DNA of 64,000 nucleotides from Pelomonas sp. Root405 (GTDB lineage Bacteria > Pseudomonadota > Gammaproteobacteria > Burkholderiales > Burkholderiaceae_C): contig NZ_LMDU01000011.1 in the NCBI RefSeq assembly GCF_001425165.1, positions 372,058 through 436,057 of the forward strand, given 5' to 3'. The notes under the pieces were generated by a model. That model worked only from the letters and a program-made list of their open reading frames with translations. It had not been told where the DNA came from and made no database searches. Every line of letters begins with the position of its first letter. Position 1 is the stretch's first letter. A program made the translations under genes and the position numbers. Below, piece after piece: positions 25,699 to 34,294 of the stretch.

Positions 25699-26808
25699 GT
25701 GAAGTCGCATTTCCAACGGCTCGGCGATCTCTGGCTGGGCACCGAACCCGCGCAGCGGTTGAGGCTGCGCCAGACCTCGCTGGCGACGGCGCTGATGCTC
25801 ATCAGCATCGTCATGCTGCATTACGCGGTGCACCTTTTTGGCGGCAGCGGGCGCGGCCTGTTGTGGGCCTGGACGGTCGTGTCGCTGGGCGGCATGGCTG
25901 TCGCGTATGGCGCCATCCGCAGCGGCTGGTCGCTGCGCTTTCGCGACCCCTCGCTGACCAGCCAGCAGATCGCCTTCGCGATCAGCGCCGCGGCGCTGGG
26001 CTATGCGCAGGCGGGGCCGCTGCGCGGCATGGTGTTCCCGGTGCTGACGCTGATCCTCATGTTCGGCATGTTCCAGCTGCGCGCCCGCAAGGCCTATGCG
26101 CTGAGCCTGTTCGCGCTGGCGATGTTCAGCCTGGTCATGGCCACCATGGCCTGGCTGCGTCCCGACGCCTACCCGCCCGCGGTGGAGATCGGCCATTTCG
26201 TCATGCTGGCCTGCATGCTGCCTGCCGTCGCGGTGCTGACGGCGCGGCTGAGCTTGATCCGCCGCCGCCTGTCCCAGCAGCGCGAGGAACTCGGCCGGGC
26301 GCTGGCGCAGCTGCAGGCCATCGCCACGCGCGACGAGCTGACCGGCCTGCCCAACCGCCGCCAGGTGCAGGCGCTGATGGACCAGGAGCTGCTGCGCTCG
26401 CTGCGCCACCACCACGACTTCTGCATCGCCCTCGCCGACCTTGACCATTTCAAGCGCGTCAACGATCTGCACGGCCACGCGGCAGGCGACGCGGTGCTGC
26501 GCGCCTTCGCCCAGGCGGGCCAGGCGGCCATGCGCGGCACCGATGTGCTGGCCCGTTGGGGCGGCGAGGAGTTCCTCGTGCTGATGCCCGACACGGCCAT
26601 GCCGCCGGCGCTGGGCGGCATGGAGAGATTGCGCGAGCACACCGCCGCGCTGCAGGTCGACGTCGGCGGCGCCAAGGTGTCGGTCACCGTCTCCATCGGC
26701 CTGACCGGCCACCGCCGCGGCGAAACGCTGGCGCAGACGCTGGAGCGCGCCGACCGGCTGCTCTACAAGGCCAAAGCTGAAGGGCGCAACCGCGTCTGTA
26801 TCGACTGA
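25699..26808 (+). CDS. Membrane-bound diguanylate cyclase
   Basis: A 369-residue protein with about five or six membrane helices in the first ~190 residues, a short helix, then a GGDEF domain starting at DELTGLPNRR. The active site is GGEEF at 288-292. An RxxD inhibitory site lies five residues before it (R279, D282), so it should make c-di-GMP and be product-inhibited. The start is GTG. The N-terminal membrane region is not a named sensor domain that I recognise. eamA follows directly. Confidence 0.93.
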   Translation: MKSHFQRLGDLWLGTEPAQRLRLRQTSLATALMLISIVMLHYAVHLFGGSGRGLLWAWTVVSLGGMAVAYGAIRSGWSLRFRDPSLTSQQIAFAISAAALGYAQAGPLRGMVFPVLTLILMFGMFQLRARKAYALSLFALAMFSLVMATMAWLRPDAYPPAVEIGHFVMLACMLPAVAVLTARLSLIRRRLSQQREELGRALAQLQAIATRDELTGLPNRRQVQALMDQELLRSLRHHHDFCIALADLDHFKRVNDLHGHAAGDAVLRAFAQAGQAAMRGTDVLARWGGEEFLVLMPDTAMPPALGGMERLREHTAALQVDVGGAKVSVTVSIGLTGHRRGETLAQTLERADRLLYKAKAEGRNRVCID

Positions 26809-27717
26809 ATGCGCCGCATGACTGCCACCCTGCCGCTGCGTCACTTCCTGCTCGCGCTGGCCGTCGTGGCGATCTGGGGCAGCAACTTCGTCGTCATCAA
26901 GGTCGCGCTGGATGTGCTGCCGCCAATGACGCTGGCGGTGCTGCGCTTTGCCATCGCCTTCGTGCCGGCCTGCTTCTTCCTGGCGCGGCCGGCGGTAGGC
27001 TGGCGCAACTTGGCGGGCTATGGCGGTTTCGTCGCGGTCGGCCAGTTCGGCTTGCTCTACCTGGCGATGCGCAGCGAGATCTCGCCGGGGCTGGCCTCGC
27101 TGGTCATCCAGACCCAGGTGTTCTTCACGCTGCTGCTGGCCGTCTGGCTGGCCAACGAACGCGTGCTGCCGAGCCAGTGGCTGGGCCTGGTGCTGGCGGT
27201 TGCCGGCATCGCCGTCATCGTCTTTCACACTGACGGCGCGACGTCCCCGCTGGGCCTGGCGATGGTGCTGGCCGCTGCCTTTTCCTGGGCCTGCGGCAAC
27301 ATCGTCGGCAAGCGCGCCGGCAAGGTGAACATGCTGGCCTATGTCGTCTGGAGCAGCGCCTTCGCGGTGCCGCCGCTGCTGGTGCTGGCCCTGGTGGTGG
27401 ACGGGCCGGCGCGCATCAGCACCGGGCTGGCCGCCGCTGACGCAGGCACCTGGGCCGCGGTGCTGTGGCAGAGCTTTGCGAACACATTGTTCGGTTATGG
27501 CTGCTGGAGCTGGCTGCTGGCGCGCCATCCGGCCGCGCGCATCGTGCCGATGGCGCTGTTGGTGCCCATCTTCGGCATGGGGGCCAGCAGCCTGCTGCTG
27601 GCCGAGTCGCTGCCGGGCTGGAAGCTGACGGCGGCGGCGCTGGTGATGGCCGGTCTGGCGATCAACCTGTTCGGACCGCGGCTTTTGCAGATGAGACGAG
27701 TCGCCGAGCGGGACTAA
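26809..27717 (+). CDS. eamA: Cysteine/O-acetylserine exporter EamA
   Basis: A 302-residue ten-helix DMT transporter that closely follows the E. coli EamA pattern: VAIWGSNFVVIKVALDVLPPM, GLASLVIQTQVFFTLLLA, AAAFSWACGNI and RIVPMALLVPIFGMGASSLLL. EamA exports O-acetylserine and cysteine pathway metabolites. The ATG directly abuts the stop of the diguanylate cyclase gene; a second ATG three codons later is an equally good start. Ten bp separate it from the next gene. Confidence 0.88.
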   Translation: MRRMTATLPLRHFLLALAVVAIWGSNFVVIKVALDVLPPMTLAVLRFAIAFVPACFFLARPAVGWRNLAGYGGFVAVGQFGLLYLAMRSEISPGLASLVIQTQVFFTLLLAVWLANERVLPSQWLGLVLAVAGIAVIVFHTDGATSPLGLAMVLAAAFSWACGNIVGKRAGKVNMLAYVVWSSAFAVPPLLVLALVVDGPARISTGLAAADAGTWAAVLWQSFANTLFGYGCWSWLLARHPAARIVPMALLVPIFGMGASSLLLAESLPGWKLTAAALVMAGLAINLFGPRLLQMRRVAERD

Positions 27718-27727
27718 GCTCGGGCGC

Positions 27728-28351
27728 ATGAAGCGCTGCTGCCTGCTTTTGCTGAGCCTGCTTGCCCTGCCCGCCGCTGCAGCACCGCCCGCCGTGCAGC
27801 TGCTGGTCGAGCTGCGCTGGGTGGACAGCCAGCTGCCGGCCGCTGCCCAGGCCGCGGTGCGCGATGGCGCCGTCGTCGTCGGCACGGCCGGCGCCGTGTC
27901 GCCGCGCGGGCCCGGCGTCGTCACGTCCACGGCGCAGGCGGCGCCCGAGCCGGGCCTTCGGCTGCAGGTGCACAACGGGCAGCGCGCCAGCATGCGGCTG
28001 ACGACGCGCGAACCGCTGCAATGGGTGGACCCGGTCGTCGAGGTCGCCCCCACCGGCACGGTGCGCGGTGTCTACGTCAACCCGCAGCCGCGCGAGCGCC
28101 GTGCCGCGGAGAGCTTCGCCGTCAAGCCGACCTGGCCGGGCGGTCGCGCGCCGGTGCGGGTCGAGTTCAGCGTCGCCAAGGACGGCGGCGAGTTCCAGTC
28201 CACGCTGGACCTGCCGCTGGATCGCTGGCAGACCGTCGCGCGCCGTGGTGGCGCGGCAGAGCCGGCGGGGCAGCGCGGCACCGTCAGCAGCCGTGACGCG
28301 GTCGGCCAACCCGAGCGCGAGCTGCAGCTGCGGGTGTCCGTTCAGCCTTGA
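27728..28351 (+). CDS. Exported protein of unknown function
   Basis: A 207-residue protein with a clear signal peptide (CCLLLLSLLALPAAAA) and no family that I recognise. The mature part is beta-rich and low in cysteine, with short motifs VQLLVELRWVDSQ, QVHNGQRASMRLT and RELQLRVSVQP. The middle resembles the beta-sandwich parts of secretin-type proteins, but this is weak. Its stop codon abuts that of the convergent PEP-mutase-like gene in the hexamer TGATCA. Confidence 0.8.
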   Translation: MKRCCLLLLSLLALPAAAAPPAVQLLVELRWVDSQLPAAAQAAVRDGAVVVGTAGAVSPRGPGVVTSTAQAAPEPGLRLQVHNGQRASMRLTTREPLQWVDPVVEVAPTGTVRGVYVNPQPRERRAAESFAVKPTWPGGRAPVRVEFSVAKDGGEFQSTLDLPLDRWQTVARRGGAAEPAGQRGTVSSRDAVGQPERELQLRVSVQP

Positions 28352-29155
28352 TCAGGCTTGCGCCGGATTCGCAGCGCTCAACGCCGCGTTGATCTGCGGA
28401 TAGGGCGCCGCGCCGTCGAACAGGTCCGCGCCCGTGCCCTGCTGCACAAACCCGGCCGCGGCCCGCTGCGCCCGGCCCCAGGCCGCCTCGGCAATGGCAC
28501 TGCCGGCACTGACGCGGCGCACGCCCAGGCGCTGCAGTTCGTCCAGGCTCGGCAGGGTCGGCCGCGCCATCACGTTCAGCGGCAGCGGCTGGCCGGCCAC
28601 CAGCGCCTCGATGTCGGCCACCGTCGTCACCCCGGCCGCAAACAGGCCGTCGGCGCCGGCAGCCAAATAGTCCCGCGCGCGCAGCAGCACCTCCTCGACC
28701 GCGCGGCCGGGGGCCAAGTTGCGCAGGTAGACATCGCAGCGCGCGTTGATGAACACGTCGACGCCGGCCTTGGCTGCCGCCGTCTTGATCGCCTCGATCT
28801 TGCGGCACAGCAGGGCGGGCGCGCCGGCGCCGTCTTCGAGGTTGATGCCAACCGCCCCCGCATCGACAAGCCGCATGACGTTGTCGGCCGCTGTGGCCGG
28901 GTCTTCGCTGTAGCCGGCCTCGCTGTCGGCACTCAACGGCACGCGGGCGACGCGGGCGATGCGCCGGATGGCGGCAGCATGCTCGTCGATGGGCAGGTGG
29001 TTGCCGTCGGCATAGCCCAGCGCCCAGGCCAGGCCGGCGCTGGTCGTGGCCAGGGCCGGCACGCCCAGCGCCTGCACGAGCACGGCGCTGCCGGCGTCCC
29101 AGACGTTGGCGATCTTCAGGAGTTCAGGGCCTTGGTGGAGCTGGCGGAAGTTCAT
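28352..29155 (-). CDS. Isocitrate lyase/PEP mutase superfamily protein
   Basis: A 267-residue TIM-barrel enzyme (KIANVWDAGSAVLVQALGVPALATTSAG, VPLSADSEAGYSEDP, GAVGINLEDGAG, DVFINARCDVYL). The metal-binding D-x-E and E-D residues are conserved. The catalytic KKCGH loop of true isocitrate lyases is absent. Relatives act as 2-methylisocitrate lyases, oxaloacetate decarboxylases or phosphonopyruvate enzymes. The reaction is not decidable here. It is divergent from mgsA. Confidence 0.88.
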   Translation of the reverse strand: MNFRQLHQGPELLKIANVWDAGSAVLVQALGVPALATTSAGLAWALGYADGNHLPIDEHAAAIRRIARVARVPLSADSEAGYSEDPATAADNVMRLVDAGAVGINLEDGAGAPALLCRKIEAIKTAAAKAGVDVFINARCDVYLRNLAPGRAVEEVLLRARDYLAAGADGLFAAGVTTVADIEALVAGQPLPLNVMARPTLPSLDELQRLGVRRVSAGSAIAEAAWGRAQRAAAGFVQQGTGADLFDGAAPYPQINAALSAANPAQA

Positions 29156-29280
29156 GGCCGGACGTGACGGGGTTTCGGGGACGCCTATCCTGCCGCGCAT
29201 CTGCTGTCAGCGCGTGGCAGTGAGCAGTTTTTGCAAGCTGATCGGTGACAGCCTGTGTGCGCGAGCCACTCAGGGCCCGT

Positions 29281-29292
29281 AACTGCGCAGTT
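29281..29292. promoter_or_regulatory. Perfect 12-bp palindrome in the PEP-mutase/mgsA intergenic region
   Basis: AACTGCGCAGTT, one of two perfect 12-mers in the 197-bp divergent spacer. Possible operator; no known regulator site matched. Confidence 0.35.
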
Positions 29293-29330
29293 CTTCGCAC
29301 TTCGCCGCACGCACTGCGTGTAACGTGATC

Positions 29331-29342
29331 GCTTTGCAAAGC
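29331..29342. promoter_or_regulatory. Perfect 12-bp palindrome just upstream of mgsA
   Basis: GCTTTGCAAAGC ends 10 bp before the mgsA ATG and follows a possible -10 (TAACGT, 29321-29326). It takes the place of a Shine-Dalgarno, which is not visible, so it could block transcription or translation initiation. Confidence 0.35.
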
Positions 29343-29352
29343 AGCCCGCTCG

Positions 29353-29721
29353 ATGAAACTCGCCTTGATCGCCCACGACGGCAAGAAGGACGACATGATC
29401 GCCCTCGCCGCCGACTTCCTGCCCCTGCTGCGCCGTTGCCAGCTGATCGCCACCGGCACCACCGGCACACGCCTCAGCGCCGCGCATGACCTCGTCATCG
29501 AGCGCATGCTGAGCGGGCCGCTGGGCGGCGACCTGCAGATCGGCGCGCGGCTGGCGGTGGGCGAGCTGGACGGCGTCATCTTCCTGCGCGACCCGATGAC
29601 CCCGCAGCCTCACGAACCCGACATCAATGCATTGGTGCGCGCCTGCGACGTGCACGACGTGCCCTGCGCCACCAACGTGGCCACGGCGCGGCTGCTGCTG
29701 ACGCGCTGGAGCGCTGAGTGA
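29353..29721 (+). CDS. mgsA: Methylglyoxal synthase
   Basis: A 122-residue enzyme converting dihydroxyacetone phosphate to methylglyoxal plus phosphate, a bypass that relieves phosphate limitation or sugar-phosphate stress. The core matches Mgs[35 protein letters not shown] (with the catalytic Asp), [18 protein letters not shown] and [10 protein letters not shown]. It is slightly shorter than the E. coli enzyme (152) at both ends. Monocistronic, with two palindromes upstream. Confidence 0.94.
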   Translation: MKLALIAHDGKKDDMIALAADFLPLLRRCQLIATGTTGTRLSAAHDLVIERMLSGPLGGDLQIGARLAVGELDGVIFLRDPMTPQPHEPDINALVRACDVHDVPCATNVATARLLLTRWSAE

Positions 29722-29752
29722 ACCTGGCGCTGTGCCAGGGAGCCTGTCGTCA

Positions 29753-31861
29753 ATGACTGACGCCGCGGCGCCTGTGCGCAGCCTGTCACGGCGCTTGCGC
29801 ATCCGCACCCGCCTGGGGCTGGCCTTCGCGCTGCTGCTGTTGCTGCTGATCGGGCTGGCAGTCCTGTCGGTACACCGGCTCAACGGCCTTTCCGACGCAC
29901 TGAACCGCATCGTCGACGACCAGGCCGTCATCCGCGACTCTGTCAACGAGATCAACCGCAACGCCGAGGCGGTGGCGCGCAAGCTGCTCGTGCTGATGAG
30001 CCCCGACGCCGAACTGCGCGTGGCCGCCTACCCCGAGATCGCATCGGCCAACAACCGGCTCGACGACGCCATGCAGCGCCTGGCCATGGTGCTGCCCCCG
30101 GGCCCGCGCGCAGAGCGGCTGGCCGAGGTCCGCTTGCGTCTGACCGACTACCGCGCCAGCTATGTCGACGTGCGCAACCTCATCGAGAGTGACGATTTCG
30201 AGGCCGCCCGGGCGCTGCTGGGCAGCGACACCGAGTCGGCGCTGTCGCTGTTCGTCAGCGCCATCCACCAGCTGGCCGCGAGCGAGGAGCGCGCCGGCAC
30301 CGCCCAGGCCCGCGAGCTGCGCGACCAGCTCGAAGTCGACCGCACCGGCGTGCTGGCGCTGTGCGTCGGCGCCCTGGTTGCCGGCGCGCTGCTGGCCGTG
30401 GGTGTCACGCGCTCCATCATCAACCCGCTCAAGCGTGCCGAGGACGGTGCCGAGCTGATCGCCCAGGGCCAGTACGGCCACCGGATCAAGGTCGATTCAT
30501 CCGACGAGCTGGGCCACATGGCCAGCGCGATGAACACGATGGCCGCGGCCGTCGGCGAGCGCGAGGCCCAACTGCGGCGCCTGGCCGACGTCGACCTGCT
30601 GACGGGCCTGCCCCAGCGCGCCCGCTTCATCGCCGACGGCGACCGGCTGCTGGCCAACCTGCCGGAGGGCGAACGGCTCGCCGTGCTGATCTGCATCGAC
30701 GTCGACCGCCTCAAGGCCGTCAACGGCGTGCTGGGTTTTGACGCCGGCGACGCGCTGCTGCGCGGCGCGGCGACCAAGCTCGCGGGGCTGTTCGAAGGCG
30801 TCGCCGCCTATGGGCGCCTGGCCGGCGGCACCTTTGCCGCGCTCGCGCCGGTGCTGCGCCTGGACCACGGTGCCGCGCTGGCTGCCCAGCTGCGCGAAGA
30901 AGTCGAGCACAAGCTGAGCTGGCAAGGTCAGTCGCTGGACCTGTCGGTGTCGCTGGGCGTGGCCCATTGGCCCGAGCACGCCGCCGACACCGAGGCCCTG
31001 CTGCGCCGCGCCGAGCAGGCGATGTTCGAGGCCAAGCGGCTGCGCCAGGCGGTGGCTGTCTACAACCCCGGGGCCGAGGCCGCCCGCGCGCTACATCTGA
31101 GCCTGCTGTCCGACCTGGCGACCGCCATCCAGCAGGACCAGCTGCGCCAGTTCCTGCAACCCAAGCGCGACCTGAGGACCGGCCGCATCTCCGGCGCCGA
31201 GGCGCTGGTGCGCTGGCATCACCCGCAGCGCGGCTGGCTGCCGCCGGGCGACTTCATCCCGTTTGCCGAGCGCAGCGGCCGCATCCGCCAGATCACCGAC
31301 TGGATGCTGGCCCGCGCCGTGCGCACGCTGGCCGCCTGGGAGGCGGAAGGTCGCGAGCCGCTGTGCATCGCCGTCAACATCTCGACGCTGGACCTGCAGG
31401 ACCAGACCCTGCCTGCCCGCCTGGCGGCACTGCTGGCCGAATACCGCGTCGACCCCGGCCAGCTGCAGCTGGAGGTGACCGAGACCGGCCTGATGTCCAG
31501 CGGCACCGACCCCATCGCCGTGCTGCATGCGCTCAAGACCTGGGGCGTGCGCCTGGCCATCGACGACTTCGGCACCGGCCAATCGTCGCTGGCCTATCTG
31601 CAGCACCTGCCGGTGGACGAGCTCAAGATCGACCGCAGCTTCATCCAGGATGTGGACGCCGACCCGCGCCGCCAGGCCCTGCTGAAATCCATCGTCGGCG
31701 TTGGCCAGGGGCTGGGCCTGACGGTGACGGCCGAGGGCGTCGAGAACGCCGCCGAACTGGCCGTCATCGAGGCCTGCGGCTGTGACCTGATCCAGGGCTA
31801 TCTGCTCGCCCGACCGATGGATCTGCCCGAATTTGAGGGCTGGCTTGGCCGCACAGGCTAA
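29753..31861 (+). CDS. Membrane GGDEF-EAL protein, likely phosphodiesterase
   Basis: A 702-residue protein: membrane helix (~25-45), a four-helix-bundle-type periplasmic sensor, second helix (~200-222), HAMP (NPLKRAEDGAELIAQGQYGHRI), GGDEF and EAL domains. The GGDEF site is degenerate (AGGTF at about 357-361), so no cyclase activity is expected. The EAL domain is intact: EAL from E483, NISTLDLQD, EVTETGLM, DDFGTG, KIDRSFI and TAEGVEN. It should degrade c-di-GMP, with the GGDEF part possibly binding GTP as a regulator. The ATG at 29753 is preferred over an upstream GTG. Confidence 0.93.
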   Translation: MTDAAAPVRSLSRRLRIRTRLGLAFALLLLLLIGLAVLSVHRLNGLSDALNRIVDDQAVIRDSVNEINRNAEAVARKLLVLMSPDAELRVAAYPEIASANNRLDDAMQRLAMVLPPGPRAERLAEVRLRLTDYRASYVDVRNLIESDDFEAARALLGSDTESALSLFVSAIHQLAASEERAGTAQARELRDQLEVDRTGVLALCVGALVAGALLAVGVTRSIINPLKRAEDGAELIAQGQYGHRIKVDSSDELGHMASAMNTMAAAVGEREAQLRRLADVDLLTGLPQRARFIADGDRLLANLPEGERLAVLICIDVDRLKAVNGVLGFDAGDALLRGAATKLAGLFEGVAAYGRLAGGTFAALAPVLRLDHGAALAAQLREEVEHKLSWQGQSLDLSVSLGVAHWPEHAADTEALLRRAEQAMFEAKRLRQAVAVYNPGAEAARALHLSLLSDLATAIQQDQLRQFLQPKRDLRTGRISGAEALVRWHHPQRGWLPPGDFIPFAERSGRIRQITDWMLARAVRTLAAWEAEGREPLCIAVNISTLDLQDQTLPARLAALLAEYRVDPGQLQLEVTETGLMSSGTDPIAVLHALKTWGVRLAIDDFGTGQSSLAYLQHLPVDELKIDRSFIQDVDADPRRQALLKSIVGVGQGLGLTVTAEGVENAAELAVIEACGCDLIQGYLLARPMDLPEFEGWLGRTG

Positions 31862-31919
31862 AATCCGCGCCTTTCGTCGTTTTGCCCCTGCTGTGGGCTA
31901 AGTTTCACTGGAGCCACTC

Positions 31920-32084
31920 ATGGGCAACAAAATCATCACCGAAGCGGACCGCCGCGCCTCCCCCCGTCCCGAAGCCCCCAAGGGCGTGACGTTCACGGCC
32001 CCCAAGGGCCAGCTGCGCAGCCTGGAGCGCGGTGCCCACACCCGCTCCAAGAAGAACCCGGGCAAGCGCCCGCATTCGGGCTGA
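31920..32084 (+). CDS. Small basic protein, 54 residues, unknown function
   Basis: Begins ATGGGCAAC after a GGAG Shine-Dalgarno (~31910) and ends at TGA 32082-32084, followed by a strong terminator 34 bp on. The product is hydrophilic and strongly basic, rich in Arg, Lys and Pro: MGNKIITEADRRASPRPE, then VTFTAPKG, SLERGAHTRSKK and a tail NPGKRPHSG. There is no hydrophobic segment. Charge suggests nucleic-acid or ribosome contact, but I recognise no family. The RBS, clean frame and private terminator support a real gene. Confidence 0.65.
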   Translation: MGNKIITEADRRASPRPEAPKGVTFTAPKGQLRSLERGAHTRSKKNPGKRPHSG

Positions 32085-32117
32085 TCTTTCAGGCCGAACG
32101 CCTGAAGGTTCACCATC

Positions 32118-32146
32118 AACAGGCCCCGCGGGGCCTGTTTGTTTTT
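32118..32146 (+). terminator. Strong rho-independent terminator after the 54-codon gene
   Basis: A fully self-complementary 22-base element (arms AACAGGCCCC / GGGGCCTGTT around a GC centre) directly followed by TGTTTTTG. It is the most classical terminator in the window and closes the small basic gene before the FAD enzyme. Confidence 0.9.
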
Positions 32147-32169
32147 GTCGGCTAGATATCGACCAAATC

Positions 32170-33870
32170 ATGATTCGCATCACTGAACTCCGCTTGCCGC
32201 TGGCCCACGCCGAAGACGCGCTGCGCCCCGCTGTGCTGGCGCGGCTCAAGCTGGCCGACGCCGAGCTGAGCGCCGTCCACGTCTTCCGCCGCGGCTACGA
32301 CGCCCGCAAGCGCAGCGACATCCAGCTCGTCTATACGCTCGACTGCGCGCTCGCCGAGGGCGTGGACGAAGCCGCCGTGCTGGCGCGCTTCGCCGGCGAC
32401 CACCAAGTCCGCCCGACCCCTGACACCGGCTATCGCTTCCTCGCGCAGGTCGGCGAGTTCACCGGCCCGCGCCCGGTCGTCGTCGGCTTCGGCCCTTGCG
32501 GCCTGTTCGCCGCGCTGATCCTTGCGCAGATGGGCTTGAGGCCCATCGTGCTGGAACGCGGCAAGGCGGTGCGCGAGCGCACGCAGGACACCTGGGGGCT
32601 GTGGCGTGAGCGCAAGCTGCACCCCGAGAGCAATGTTCAGTTCGGCGAAGGCGGCGCTGGCACCTTCTCCGACGGCAAGCTGTGGAGCCAGATCACCGAC
32701 CCGCGCCACCTGACGCGCAAGGTGCTGACTGAGTTCGTCAAGGCCGGCGCGCCGGACGAGATCCTTTACGTCAGCAAGCCGCACATCGGCACTTTCCGGC
32801 TGGTCAGCATGATCATCAAGATGCGCGCCGACATCGAGGCGCTGGGCGGCGAGATCCGCTTCCAGCAGAAGATGGCCGACCTCCTCATCGAGGACGGCGC
32901 CGTGCGCGGCGTGACGCTGGAATCCGGCGAGCAGATCGACACAACCCACGTCGTCATCGCGCTAGGCCACAGCGCGCGCGACACCTTCCAGATGCTGCAT
33001 GCCCGCGGCGTGCATATGGAGGCCAAGCCGTTCTCCATCGGCTACCGCATCGAGCATCCGCAGAGCCTGATCGACGCGGCCCGCTTCGGCGCGCATGCCG
33101 GCAACAAGATCCTGGGGGCGGCCGACTACAAGCTCGTCCACCACGCCAAGAACGGCCGCGCGGTGTACAGCTTCTGCATGTGCCCCGGCGGCACCGTGGT
33201 GGCGGCGACGAGCGAGGAGAACCGCGTCGTCACCAACGGCATGAGCCAGTACTCGCGCAACGAGCGCAATGCCAACGCCGGCATCGTCGTCGGCCTGACG
33301 CCCGAGGACTACCGCCAGGACGGCAAGCGCGACGGCAGCCCGGTGAACCCGCTGGACGGCATGGCCTTCCAGCGCCTCTGGGAGAGCCGCGCCTACGAGC
33401 TGGGCGGCGGTGGCTACCTGGCGCCCGGCTCGCTGGTCGGTGACTTCATCAAGCGCCAGGTCAGCAAGGAATTCGGCGACGTGCTGCCGAGCTACAAGCC
33501 CGGCGTGTCGCTGACCGACCTGCAGCAGAAGGGGAATGGCTCGCTGCCACCCTACTGCCTGGAGGCGATCCGCGAAGCGTTGCCCGCCTTCGCCCGCCAG
33601 ATCCGCGGCTTCGACCGGCCGGACGCAGTGCTGACCGGCGTGGAGACGCGCACGTCATCCCCGCTGCGCATCAACCGCGGGAGGGACTACCAGAGTGTCA
33701 ACGTGCGCGGGCTGTTCCCGGCCGGCGAGGGCGCGGGTTATGCGGGCGGGATCATGAGCGCCGGTGTCGACGGCATCGAGGTGGCCGAGGCGCTGGCGGC
33801 GGATTTGTTGGGCATGCCGGATGCGCCGGTGCTGCAGGGCAAGGGCTCAAAGGCGGGCGGGCAAGTGTGA
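32170..33870 (+). CDS. NAD(P)/FAD-dependent oxidoreductase
   Basis: A 566-residue flavoprotein of the large family annotated as uncharacterised FAD-dependent dehydrogenases. An N-terminal ~95-residue alpha/beta region precedes the Rossmann FAD site VVVGFGPCGLFAALILAQMG (~103-122). Further motifs are NVQFGEGGAGTFSDGKLWSQ, FCMCPGGTVVAA and the C-terminal FAD-contacting FPAGEGAGYAGGIMSAGVDG. The ATG at 32170 follows the terminator. The open frame extends upstream through that terminator and the 54-codon gene, so the longer start is rejected. The stop lies in a 16-bp palindrome shared with the convergent gene. Confidence 0.9.
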   Translation: MIRITELRLPLAHAEDALRPAVLARLKLADAELSAVHVFRRGYDARKRSDIQLVYTLDCALAEGVDEAAVLARFAGDHQVRPTPDTGYRFLAQVGEFTGPRPVVVGFGPCGLFAALILAQMGLRPIVLERGKAVRERTQDTWGLWRERKLHPESNVQFGEGGAGTFSDGKLWSQITDPRHLTRKVLTEFVKAGAPDEILYVSKPHIGTFRLVSMIIKMRADIEALGGEIRFQQKMADLLIEDGAVRGVTLESGEQIDTTHVVIALGHSARDTFQMLHARGVHMEAKPFSIGYRIEHPQSLIDAARFGAHAGNKILGAADYKLVHHAKNGRAVYSFCMCPGGTVVAATSEENRVVTNGMSQYSRNERNANAGIVVGLTPEDYRQDGKRDGSPVNPLDGMAFQRLWESRAYELGGGGYLAPGSLVGDFIKRQVSKEFGDVLPSYKPGVSLTDLQQKGNGSLPPYCLEAIREALPAFARQIRGFDRPDAVLTGVETRTSSPLRINRGRDYQSVNVRGLFPAGEGAGYAGGIMSAGVDGIEVAEALAADLLGMPDAPVLQGKGSKAGGQV

Positions 33871-33883
33871 CCGTGCACGGTCA
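33868..33883. promoter_or_regulatory. 16-bp perfect palindrome linking two convergent stop codons
   Basis: TGACCGTGCACGGTCA: the first three bases are the stop of the FAD enzyme and the last three, read on the minus strand, the stop of the GFA gene. With no loop it cannot be a standard hairpin without melting its centre. It may mark a bidirectional 3' end. Confidence 0.45.
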
Positions 33884-34285
33884 TTCGCCGTCGGCGCTCG
33901 GCAGGCCTGCCAGGTTCTGCGTCCAGCGCAGCGCCGATCTGCACCACTTCTGCTGGCGAGGCACCAGCGCCTCGCGCTCGTCGATGCAGCCGACACGCAA
34001 GCCCAGCCCCACGCCGGGATGGTCGGCGTCCCAGGTGTAGAGCGGCGAGCCGCAGTTCGGGCAGAACGCCTGCGCCCGGCGCGTTCCGGCGTCGCCCCGC
34101 TTCACGTAGACGCGCGGCTCGCCGGACAGCAGCCGGAACGAGCCGTCCACCGCCGGCACCGACACGCGGTAGGCCGAGCCGGTCAGCCGCTGGCAGTCGG
34201 TGCAATGGCACAGGCCGGTTCGCTGCGGATCGACCGTCGCTTCGTAGCGGATGGCGCCGCAGTGGCAGCTAGCGTGGATGCGCAT
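33881..34285 (-). CDS. GFA family protein (zinc-binding, glutathione-dependent formaldehyde-activating fold)
   Basis: A 134-residue protein with the GFA zinc sites: CHCG near the N-terminus, CHCTDCQR and CPNCGSPLY. Some members accelerate formation of S-hydroxymethylglutathione; most are uncharacterised. The ordering CxC..CxxC..CxxC is complete. A GST gene lies two genes upstream on the same strand, which suits a thiol-detoxification theme, though that is inference. Confidence 0.9.
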   Translation of the reverse strand: MRIHASCHCGAIRYEATVDPQRTGLCHCTDCQRLTGSAYRVSVPAVDGSFRLLSGEPRVYVKRGDAGTRRAQAFCPNCGSPLYTWDADHPGVGLGLRVGCIDEREALVPRQQKWCRSALRWTQNLAGLPSADGE

Positions 34286-34294
34286 TTGGCCGCC

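Noticed and set aside
25444-28059. An 871-codon minus-strand frame across the GGDEF and eamA genes
   Set aside because: The translation is low-complexity His/Gln/Arg and crosses two well-supported plus-strand genes.
32032-32169. N-terminal extension of the FAD enzyme
   Set aside because: It would read through the 54-codon gene and a strong terminator; the family-like N-terminus starts at 32170.
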